From the NCBI GenBank assembly GCA_002493395.1, contig DKYS01000006.1, forward strand, positions 8,497 to 14,780: a DNA stretch of 6,284 bases. Reading direction: 5' to 3'. Below the pieces are notes generated by a model. It did not search any database and was not told the origin of the DNA. It worked only from the letters and a program-made list of their open reading frames with translations. Made by a program: the position numbers and the translations under genes. Below are positions 1-5,039 of the stretch, piece by piece; the first letter of the stretch is position 1, and every line of letters starts with the position of its first letter. Source of the DNA: Turicibacter sp. UBA7094 (GTDB lineage Bacteria > Bacillota_I > Bacilli_A > MOL361 > Turicibacteraceae).

Positions 1-12
1 AAGAAAACACGC

Positions 13-47
13 TTGACTAGCATAAATATCAAATATTTTCATATAAT
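13..47 (+). promoter_or_regulatory. Candidate promoter of the universal stress protein gene
   Basis: A perfect TATAAT lies at 42-47, and a TTGACT lies at 13-18. The gap between them is 23 bases, too long for a normal sigma-A promoter, so the TTGACT may not be the true -35 element. The region between them is very AT-rich. Transcription from this -10 would start near 54 and leave a leader of about 80 bases before the start codon. No SigB-type pair was seen. Confidence 0.35.
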
Positions 48-89
48 AGGAATAGCTATACCCATATAAAGGTAATTTTCATGAGAGAT

Positions 90-116
90 TGATCATTAAG
101 TGAGAACAAATGATCA
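90..116 (+). repeat. 8-bp inverted repeat in the leader, next to the ribosome binding site
   Basis: TGATCATT at 90-97 is the exact reverse complement of AATGATCA at 109-116, with an 11-base loop between. The right arm ends one base before the GAGGAGG ribosome binding site (118-124) of the stress protein gene. In the transcript this could form a hairpin beside the ribosome binding site. On DNA, each arm contains the self-complementary TGATCA, which could also be a protein site. Function is not shown. Confidence 0.35.
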
Positions 117-132
117 TGAGGAGGAATCTAAT

Positions 133-594
133 ATGTACCGAAATGTTTTAGTCGCCGTTGACGATAGCGAAAAGTCAAAACTTGCTTTTAAATCAGCCGT
201 TGAAACCGCACGGGCATTCAATGCAAAATTAACCATCTGTCACATTAAGAAGAATACCATTATTTATACTCCAATTGACCCTACCGGAATGTTGGCAACG
301 ACTTATATCTTTAAACAGGATTTCTCGGATTATATGGAAGACGTACTAGATAAATATAAGGAAAATGCGATTAAAGAAGGCATTCAGGACGTTGAAATCG
401 TTCAAACCTATAGTTCTTCTCCTGGACTTGCTATTGCCGAAGTCATTGCCCCTGGTTATGAAGTCGATTTAATCGTATGTGGAGCAAGCAATAAATCTGG
501 TTTCGATCGATTTTTACTTGGAAGTGTTTCACTTGATATCGTTAAACACGCTACATGCGACGTTAATGTGATTCGTAATGGAGGATCTCATTAA
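133..594 (+). CDS. Universal stress protein, UspA family (153 aa)
   Basis: A small single-domain cytoplasmic Usp protein of typical length, from a family of nucleotide-binding proteins made under starvation or stress; the exact partner is unknown. The first strand and loop read NVLVAVDDS (residues 4-12), with the conserved Asp10 of the ATP-binding fold. A helix (13-29) and the strand AKLTICHI follow. The C-terminal nucleotide loop is at 117-133: Gly117, Gly123, then LLGSVS at 128-133. The usual G-2x-G-9x-G(S/T) motif has Asn120 in place of the second glycine, so ATP binding may be altered. The end, HATCDVNVIRN, matches the family's HAPCPVLVVR but lacks its prolines. The start is ATG 133, 8 bases after GAGGAGG (118-124). 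An in-frame GTG at 100 would add 11 residues that encode the ribosome binding site itself, so I reject it. It is a single-gene unit followed by two terminators. Confidence 0.93.
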   Translation: MYRNVLVAVDDSEKSKLAFKSAVETARAFNAKLTICHIKKNTIIYTPIDPTGMLATTYIFKQDFSDYMEDVLDKYKENAIKEGIQDVEIVQTYSSSPGLAIAEVIAPGYEVDLIVCGASNKSGFDRFLLGSVSLDIVKHATCDVNVIRNGGSH

Positions 595-598
595 TCTT

Positions 599-636
599 AA
601 AGATAGGGATTCTGGTCTTTAGGAATCCCTATTTTT
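599..636 (+). terminator. Intrinsic terminator of the stress protein gene
   Basis: ATAGGGATTC (603-612) pairs perfectly with GAATCCCTAT (623-632) around a 10-base loop, followed by a T-run at 632-636. Pairing can extend outward through 599-602 with the T-run. It begins four bases after the stop codon, as expected for a rho-independent terminator. Confidence 0.85.
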
Positions 637-644
637 ATAATTAA

Positions 645-707
645 GTATCAAAAAAGCAAGATTCAGCGTACCTCTAGTGTACAGTCAATCTTGCTTTTTT
701 TCGATAC
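645..707. terminator. Bidirectional intrinsic terminator between convergent genes (repeat copy 1)
   Basis: AAAAAAGCAAGATT (650-663) pairs with AATCTTGCTTTTTT (687-700), a 14-bp stem. The 23-base interior can form a further 4-bp GTAC/GTAC stem. GTATC at 645-649 and GATAC at 703-707 extend the dyad with a 2-base bulge. On the plus strand the stem ends in seven Ts (695-701). On the minus strand it ends in six Ts (complement of 650-655). It therefore ends the minus-strand ABC operon, whose last stop codon is at 711-713, and backs up the stress gene terminator. Confidence 0.85.
647..698. repeat. 52-bp direct repeat, copy 1
   Basis: These 52 bases are identical, base for base and in the same orientation, to 3518-3569. 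The identity includes the 23-base interior of the hairpin (664-686), which a terminator does not need to conserve. The two copies bracket the four-gene ABC cassette. Confidence 0.9.
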
Positions 708-710
708 GTA

Positions 711-1364
711 TTATAATTCCCTGCTTACGTTCCTTTCTAATGAAATTTGCTCTATCTTCCCTTCTCTCATCAGAAATTGCTCATCGGCAATCTGGTCTAA
801 TAAAAATTTATCATGGGTAGAAATAATAATTATTTTTTTCTCTTTTCTAAATTCGATAATAAGCTCTTGAAATTTTTTTATATATTCTTCATCTAATGCA
901 TTCGTAGGTTCATCTAGCAATAAAACATCTGGATTTTCCATAAATGCTTGAACGAGTGATAATTTTTGAAGCATTCCTAAAGAATACACCTTCACCTTAC
1001 GTTTATCATCGGGATTAAGCCCAAAATAACTCATATAATACTTAATATCGTCAAGAGTAGCCACCTTTTTTATATCTGCTAATAGCTTCATATTCTCGAG
1101 ACCTGTTAGGTGATCAATAAATTGATGTTTCTCAATAATAATTCCGCAATTGGGTAAAAATTCGCGTTTTAATGTTTTCCCATTATAGACTAGCTTTCCC
1201 TGACTTAAGCGAACTAATCCTGCTAATGTTTTAAGTAACATCGTCTTCCCACTACCATTTGCCCCTACTAAATTGTATACTTTTCCCTCCTCAAAATGAA
1301 CATTAATATCTTTAAGTAACTGTCTTTTTCTAATTACCACTTGCCCCTCATGAATGGCTAGCAA
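711..1364 (-). CDS. ABC transporter ATP-binding protein, BcrA-like (217 aa)
   Basis: Cytoplasmic ATPase that powers the two permeases encoded just upstream. In order: Walker A GANGSGKT (34-41); the Q-loop position holds Glu78 (GIIIEKHQF), as is common in the bacitracin/lantibiotic-immunity ATPases; LTGLENM (86-92); signature YSLGMLQKL (127-135) in place of the strict LSGGQ; Walker B VLLLDEPT (147-154) with catalytic Glu152; D-loop NALD (155-158); switch His184. All catalytic residues are present, so it should be active. The start is TTG at 1364, supported by an AGAAGGAGG site (1380-1372) 7 bases upstream. That site overlaps the stop codon of the preceding permease gene (1379-1381), so translation is probably coupled. 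It is the last gene of the operon, with a terminator directly after it. Length is short but normal for this group. The substrate cannot be read from the ATPase. Confidence 0.93.
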   Translation of the reverse strand: MLAIHEGQVVIRKRQLLKDINVHFEEGKVYNLVGANGSGKTMLLKTLAGLVRLSQGKLVYNGKTLKREFLPNCGIIIEKHQFIDHLTGLENMKLLADIKKVATLDDIKYYMSYFGLNPDDKRKVKVYSLGMLQKLSLVQAFMENPDVLLLDEPTNALDEEYIKKFQELIIEFRKEKKIIIISTHDKFLLDQIADEQFLMREGKIEQISLERNVSREL

Positions 1365-1378
1365 AAAAACTCCTCCTT

Positions 1379-2041
1379 CTAACGTATAAATCGCCGAGAT
1401 AAAATAAATCGACCTACTAATACCGCACTTAATGACGTAATGAAAAGAATCATACCAGGTATCATTTTAGAAACGACACTTGAAGAATCACTTAAAAAGC
1501 ATAAAATTCGAGACAAACTCCCCACTTCTGTGAGCTCATTAAAGGCTACAATGGAAATAGAGTAAGATAATCCATAAATAGGGATAAGGAGTAAATAAGT
1601 TGTCGATAAATCCAAACTAAAACTATAAATGCAAAAAGATAGACAATTCATACTTATCACAAATAAGACGCTATATACAAAATTTATCGTTGAACTAAAT
1701 AACAAATCCCCTTGATTGATTAAAATAAACGTAAGATAAGCAAAAATTTCATTTAATAAGATAACCATCGTCGTAATTAATGTCTGATATTTTAACACCC
1801 ATTTAATAAATGATTCAAGACTTTGATAGCGTTGTCGAATCGAAAAATGATTAATATAAACACTAAATAATAGGAGTGTTGCAAAAATAATATAGGAAAT
1901 CATTTGTGTCGATACTAAAGAATAGAACACACCCCCTGTATCTATCCAATGAAATACGTAACTAGTTCCATTGATCAGGTAGATAATAGAGAAAAATAGA
2001 CTGAGTAATAAAAGTAGTCTCTTTAAAATAATGTTAGACAT
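1379..2041 (-). CDS. ABC transporter permease B, unfamiliar family (220 aa)
   Basis: An integral membrane protein with about six hydrophobic segments, near residues 7-28, 38-62, 88-110, 118-143, 150-170 and 192-215, and an Arg-rich C-terminal tail ending in RRFIR. No family is recognised from the sequence. The role as a permease subunit is inferred from the six-helix layout and its place between another membrane protein gene and an ABC ATPase gene. ATG at 2039-2041 overlaps the end of permease A by 8 bases (ATGTCTAA holds both the start and the stop). An AGAAGGGGG site lies 7 bases upstream, inside permease A. The tight overlap predicts equal, coupled synthesis and suggests a two-permease (heterodimer) transporter. 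No catalytic motif or extracellular domain was seen. Confidence 0.75.
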   Translation of the reverse strand: MSNIILKRLLLLLSLFFSIIYLINGTSYVFHWIDTGGVFYSLVSTQMISYIIFATLLLFSVYINHFSIRQRYQSLESFIKWVLKYQTLITTMVILLNEIFAYLTFILINQGDLLFSSTINFVYSVLFVISMNCLSFCIYSFSLDLSTTYLLLIPIYGLSYSISIVAFNELTEVGSLSRILCFLSDSSSVVSKMIPGMILFITSLSAVLVGRFILSRRFIR

Positions 2042-2966
2042 ATGAATTCCCCCTTCTAATCATAATAGCTAATCCTATACTTATGACGAGATAAAGAATC
2101 GTCATTGTTATTAATTGGATTAAAGAGGTATAATTAAGTAAATGAGTCGGGATGGCTAAATGAATATATTGCGAGATAAATGATTCAATCAGATGACTAA
2201 TGAGTAACGGAATCCCCATCGCAAAAAATAAATTTTTAAATTGCACCACTCTCGTAAATAAATACGTCACTAACGAAAAACTACTCAATAAACATCCATA
2301 CCCTATAATCGTGCACCAATAATAACAATGATAGTTAGTTGGGGTTAACCATTCTAAAAAAAGTGAATCACTAAACACAAAAGGACTTGAGACTTGAAGA
2401 AGCTCAGAAATACTTACATACTGAGATAACTCGAGTAAAACTTCTGGCAAATTCCCACGGCCTTCGTAAAGAAAAAAATAAGTTAAACTATAATCAATGA
2501 ATCCTGCAACTAACTGAATAATAATTGGAACAGAGATTACGAGCAACAACTGCCGATTAAAGTAGCGTTTTGGACATTGACGAATTAATTTTAAAGAATG
2601 AATTCCTTTTGATTGCTCATCATAAAAAATCCATGAAACTGGAATAACCGCGATAAAATAACCTAACTGATTCATTAAAAATTCAATATTAAAATAGGCT
2701 ATATAATCTGAAGTAAATAATGAATATTCCATATTTAACGTTAATGTTTTTAGTATCTCTTCAACTGGTTCCGTTATCTCAATGAGTCCGCTTATCCCAC
2801 TTATCCAAAAGGCAGTAACAGATGGGTTATCCACTAACTCAGAAATAGACATGGTAGGCCACTCTAATATAAAGATTAACTTATGAATAAAAAGTACTAA
2901 AAAATAGAAAGTAATGACGACAAATGTTGAATATATCCATTTTTTTGACTTAACCCTTTGATACAT
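2034..2966 (-). CDS. ABC transporter permease A, unfamiliar family (310 aa)
   Basis: A membrane protein with a basic N terminus (KSKK), a first helix at about 11-34, an outside loop of roughly 60 residues (35-95), then helices near 96-114, 140-166, 216-240, 245-265 and 280-303, ending in IRRGNSYV. Between helices 2 and 3 is YDEQSKGIHSLKLIRQ (115-130), followed by KRYFNRQ. This charged cytoplasmic stretch resembles the coupling segment of ABC-2 type permeases (acidic residue, Gly, then basic residues before the next helix). The named family is unknown. ATG at 2966 has AAAGGG at 2980-2975, 8 bases upstream. CTTTCT/AGAAAG arms (2998-3003 and 2977-2982) could fold and partly hide this site, which may lower its translation relative to the secreted protein gene 69 bases upstream. 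It forms a translational unit with permease B and the ATPase. Confidence 0.75.
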   Translation of the reverse strand: MYQRVKSKKWIYSTFVVITFYFLVLFIHKLIFILEWPTMSISELVDNPSVTAFWISGISGLIEITEPVEEILKTLTLNMEYSLFTSDYIAYFNIEFLMNQLGYFIAVIPVSWIFYDEQSKGIHSLKLIRQCPKRYFNRQLLLVISVPIIIQLVAGFIDYSLTYFFLYEGRGNLPEVLLELSQYVSISELLQVSSPFVFSDSLFLEWLTPTNYHCYYWCTIIGYGCLLSSFSLVTYLFTRVVQFKNLFFAMGIPLLISHLIESFISQYIHLAIPTHLLNYTSLIQLITMTILYLVISIGLAIMIRRGNSYV

Positions 2967-3035
2967 CTTATCTACCCTTTCTAAAAATCAAACTAACAGA
3001 AAGTGGAATTATTAATTCATACGTTAAAACTATGA

Positions 3036-3401
3036 TTAATCCCCTGAGTGATCTGCCTCAAATTTCCCTGATAAAGTTCGATTATATGCCTCATCATTAA
3101 ATACCCTTAACGACACACGATCCCCTGCATTTATATTTAAATTTTTAAATACGTATGTGGAACCATAAACTACTTTATAAGGTCCCCCCACATTTTGAGA
3201 ACCATTTCGTACGATTTGAACACGTTGAGTAGAATTTAGTTGAGAAAGACCAACGGCGCGATATGCAGTAGTTTTAGTAACTGCAGATGTCGTTTTACTA
3301 GATTGTAATCCTACTGATAAGTTATACTGTGATGATGCTGCTTGACTATGTACTGTTGTTAACATAGTTAATACAAATAAAACACTAATTATTTTCTTCA
3401 T
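3036..3401 (-). CDS. Small secreted protein of unknown function (121 aa)
   Basis: The N terminus is a classical Sec signal peptide: MKKII, a hydrophobic core to about residue 17, then HSQAA with likely signal peptidase I cleavage after Ala21 (Ser19-Gln20-Ala21). The mature part is about 100 residues, has no cysteine, and is Ser/Thr/Asn-rich at first (24-60). It then shows alternating hydrophobic residues typical of beta strands (RVQIV, YKVVYG, TYVFKNL, RVSLRVFN) and ends in RTLSGKFEADHSGD. The pattern of a late 'SLxVxN...SG.(aromatic)' stretch recalls small secreted proteins such as DUF2712, which also occur beside ABC transporter genes. This is a resemblance from memory, not a match. ATG at 3401 has GGAGGG (3412-3407) 5 bases upstream. 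As first gene of the ABC cassette it may be the exported factor, or a substrate-binding or sensing partner. There is no lipobox, so it is not a lipoprotein. Confidence 0.75.
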   Translation of the reverse strand: MKKIISVLFVLTMLTTVHSQAASSQYNLSVGLQSSKTTSAVTKTTAYRAVGLSQLNSTQRVQIVRNGSQNVGGPYKVVYGSTYVFKNLNINAGDRVSLRVFNDEAYNRTLSGKFEADHSGD

Positions 3402-3432
3402 ATTTTCCCTCCATATTTCTTAATACTCCAAA

Positions 3433-3441
3433 AATATACCA
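3433..3441 (-). promoter_or_regulatory. Candidate extended -10 promoter of the secreted protein/ABC operon
   Basis: Read on the minus strand, TGGTATATT (3441-3433) fits an extended -10 element (TG, one base, TATATT). No convincing -35 sequence lies 17 bases upstream. The site is 32 bases before the start codon and downstream of the regulator gene's terminator, so an independent promoter is expected somewhere in 3413-3517. This is the best candidate. Confidence 0.35.
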
Positions 3442-3517
3442 TATTCTCTCAGCAGAAATATAAATTATGTGTTAATTTTTGGTTAATAATCATTAATATT
3501 TATGCCTTCTAAAATGC

Positions 3518-3569
3518 ATCAAAAAAGCAAGATTCAGCGTACCTCTAGTGTACAGTCAATCTTGCTTTT
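3518..3569. repeat. 52-bp direct repeat, copy 2
   Basis: Identical over 52 bases and in the same orientation to 647-698. It lies between the regulator gene's stop codon and the promoter region of the secreted protein gene, and so marks the other edge of the ABC cassette. The first mismatch on the left is at 3517 (C here, T in copy 1). On the right, identity ends after the fourth T of the stem. Confidence 0.9.
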
Positions 3570-3571
3570 GT
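3518..3571 (-). terminator. Intrinsic terminator of the LysR-family gene (repeat copy 2)
   Basis: AAAAGCAAGATT (3523-3534) pairs with AATCTTGCTTTT (3558-3569), a 12-bp stem with the same interior as copy 1. Read on the minus strand it follows the regulator's stop codon (3580-3578) by 8 bases and ends in six Ts (complement of 3521-3526). On the plus strand the T-run is broken by G3570, so termination there would be weaker. Confidence 0.82.
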
Positions 3572-3577
3572 TATAAT

Positions 3578-4483
3578 CTAAACTTCCTTGCTTATATTAT
3601 CAAGAATATCTATTTGATTACAAAAATCCATAAAACACTTTATATGACTCGAAATATACTTATCTTTGTGAATGGCACTATATAATGATCGCGTAATATG
3701 GCAATCCTTTAAGCGATAAACATTAATAGAATTTGATTTTTCTTCTGGTAAAACAGACATGTAGGGCACGCAACTCACCCCGATATTTAGCTTGACATAA
3801 TTTAAAATCGCCTCTATATTACTTAACTCTATATACGAATCAAAGACCATCTCTTTATTTTCCAAGAAACTCTCAAATCGTTCTCTTGTGCCGCTCCCGC
3901 CTTCTCGAATAATGAAGGTATTATTTTTTAAATCATCGAGTTCTAAAAATTCCTTCCCATTCCATTCATGATCAAGAGAGCTCACAAAAACAAGTTCATC
4001 TGTCCATATATCCCTTGATATAATCTCTTTAGAATTAATCGAACCCTCTACAAAGGCTAAATCCACCTTATTATGTAATAACAAATCTTCAATATGATCT
4101 TTATTGTCGATAATCATTGATATTTGAATATCCTTTTCTTGCTTATTAAACTTATGAATAATGTATGGCATAATATACGTACCAATGGTAGTACTTGCAC
4201 CAATCACTAGTTTTCCTTTATTTGAATTTGACGTTTGAACGACATTAATCGCCTCTTCATAAATATTTAACATTCTTCGCGTATATTCATAAAAAATCTC
4301 CCCCTCATGAGTTAAATAAAGCCTCCTACCAATTCGGTCGAATAATTTTGTACCAATTTCAGATTCAATTTCTGAAATACATTGACTAATCGATGGTTGA
4401 CTCACATACATCTCTTTTGCGACTTGGCTCATATTTAAACAACTTGCTGTTTTATAAAAAATGTATAATTTTCTAATATTCAT
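3578..4483 (-). CDS. LysR-family transcriptional regulator, CysL/YeiE-like (301 aa)
   Basis: DNA-binding regulator of normal LysR length. The N-terminal winged helix-turn-helix spans about 1-60, with the recognition region MSQVAKEMYVSQPSISQCI (18-36), then EIGTKLFDR and LTHEGE. A linker helix follows (62-88). The effector domain begins KGKLVIGASTTIG and includes VDLAFVEG and REGGSGTR. This wording is typical of the CysL/YeiE group, which senses sulfur compounds; sulfite is the known or proposed ligand in relatives. The divergent neighbour is a YeiH-type exporter gene, as in enteric bacteria, so it probably activates that gene. The start is the ATG at 4483, 7 bases after an AAAGGAGAG site. An upstream in-frame ATG at 4531 would add 16 residues (SFIAFCCRRFKGEIR) that are not LysR-like and would run through that site. 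The ligand is inferred, not shown. Confidence 0.9.
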   Translation of the reverse strand: MNIRKLYIFYKTASCLNMSQVAKEMYVSQPSISQCISEIESEIGTKLFDRIGRRLYLTHEGEIFYEYTRRMLNIYEEAINVVQTSNSNKGKLVIGASTTIGTYIMPYIIHKFNKQEKDIQISMIIDNKDHIEDLLLHNKVDLAFVEGSINSKEIISRDIWTDELVFVSSLDHEWNGKEFLELDDLKNNTFIIREGGSGTRERFESFLENKEMVFDSYIELSNIEAILNYVKLNIGVSCVPYMSVLPEEKSNSINVYRLKDCHITRSLYSAIHKDKYISSHIKCFMDFCNQIDILDNISKEV

Positions 4484-4892
4484 TCTGATCTCTCCTTTAA
4501 AGCGTCGGCAACAAAAAGCGATGAAACTCATTCATCACGTCGTCCTAAAAATTACTATTTTTTCAAATAATATTACATTTTTTTATGATTTAATCTTCAT
4601 TATCGATAGTTTATGCAATGATTAAAATTTCACTCAAACTATGAGAATAAAATATGGAATAACTAGACAAAAATAACTTTTATTTTCCTTTAGACAGTGA
4701 AATATATTTCGTAAGGGAGAGAATCAGTTACATAATAATGAAATGAATTCAAATAATATAAATGGCACCCTTCTTCTCCCACATAAGTGCTACTGCTTAA
4801 AGAACTTTATATCTTCTCCTATATCCTTTGCTCACTATTCTTAATTGAATAGATTTAACATTTATTATAAAGATTTTTACATCAGTTGTTAA

Positions 4893-4907
4893 ATACGTAA
4901 ACAGTAT
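4893..4907 (+). promoter_or_regulatory. Candidate LysR-family binding site, ATAC-N7-GTAT
   Basis: ATAC (4893-4896) and GTAT (4904-4907) are perfect inverted arms 7 bases apart and contain the T-N11-A spacing (T4894, A4906) typical of LysR-family sites. The centre lies about 115 bases before the predicted exporter transcription start. This is further than the usual -65, so it may be an outer site or serve the regulator's own gene. Confidence 0.5.
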
Positions 4908-4925
4908 GATACCTATAACTAAATA

Positions 4926-4946
4926 CTTATAACAGGAACGCATAAG
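4926..4946 (+). promoter_or_regulatory. Candidate operator dyad, CTTAT-N11-ATAAG
   Basis: CTTAT (4926-4930) and ATAAG (4942-4946) are perfect inverted arms with an 11-base gap. The centre is about 79 bases before the predicted exporter transcription start, a normal place for a LysR-family activator. The left arm is part of AAATACTTATA (4921-4931), which is repeated at 4948-4958. Confidence 0.5.
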
Positions 4947-4947
4947 G

Positions 4948-4969
4948 AAATACTTATATGTTTCATAAA
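4948..4969 (+). promoter_or_regulatory. Candidate operator half-site repeat next to the exporter promoter
   Basis: AAATACTTATA (4948-4958) is an exact direct repeat of 4921-4931, 27 bases downstream. Its CTTAT faces ATAAA (4965-4969) across 7 bases, giving a T-N11-A spacing (T4955, A4967). It lies just before the -35 element at 4980, where the second (activation) site of LysR-type promoters normally lies. Confidence 0.45.
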
Positions 4970-4979
4970 AATTATATAT

Positions 4980-5008
4980 TTAACAAATAACGACTTTTAG
5001 GTTAAAAT
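4980..5008 (+). promoter_or_regulatory. Sigma-A promoter of the YeiH-family exporter gene
   Basis: TTAACA (4980-4985) and TAAAAT (5003-5008) each match the consensus at five of six positions, with the ideal 17-base gap. Transcription would start near 5014-5016, giving a leader of about 25 bases. This places the start at the upstream in-frame ATG (5016) and so supports translation from 5040. Confidence 0.72.
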
Positions 5009-5039
5009 TAGAACTATGTTAAACGAGAGGAGCATTGGA

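Larger units (their letters stand above)
4484..5039. other. Divergent intergenic region between regulator and exporter genes
   Basis: A 556-base, AT-rich gap with no supported gene. The right part (4893-5008) holds LysR-type dyads and the exporter promoter, described separately. The left part contains the 8-bp palindromes TAATATTA (4568-4575) and TATCGATA (4601-4608), which may belong to the regulator's own promoter. A TATTAT at 4572-4567 (minus) is a possible -10, but no good -35 was found. The middle, about 4610-4890, holds one perfect 6-bp dyad, CTATTC-N6-GAATAG (4835-4852), and otherwise nothing I can assign. It is longer than a divergent promoter region usually needs. Confidence 0.6.

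Noticed and set aside
100..132. GTG start giving an 11-residue extension of the stress protein
   Set aside because: The extension encodes the GAGGAGG ribosome binding site of the ATG at 133, and the Usp fold starts directly at that ATG.
647..3569. Composite transposon or insertion sequence bounded by the 52-bp repeats
   Set aside because: There is no transposase or recombinase between the repeats and no target duplication; the repeats work as terminators. Kept only as a recombination hypothesis.
647..3569. CRISPR array
   Set aside because: There are only two copies, nearly 2.9 kb apart with genes between them.
4484..4531. Upstream ATG of the LysR gene adding 16 residues
   Set aside because: LysR proteins begin right before the helix-turn-helix, and a strong AAAGGAGAG site precedes the ATG at 4483.
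4743..4844. 33-codon frame with a Cys-x-Cys in the divergent region
   Set aside because: The nearest ribosome-site-like sequence is about 20 bases upstream, too far, and it lies upstream of the exporter promoter, so it cannot be a leader peptide for it.
5016..5039. Upstream ATG of the exporter adding 8 residues
   Set aside because: It coincides with the predicted transcription start and contains the ribosome binding site for the ATG at 5040.
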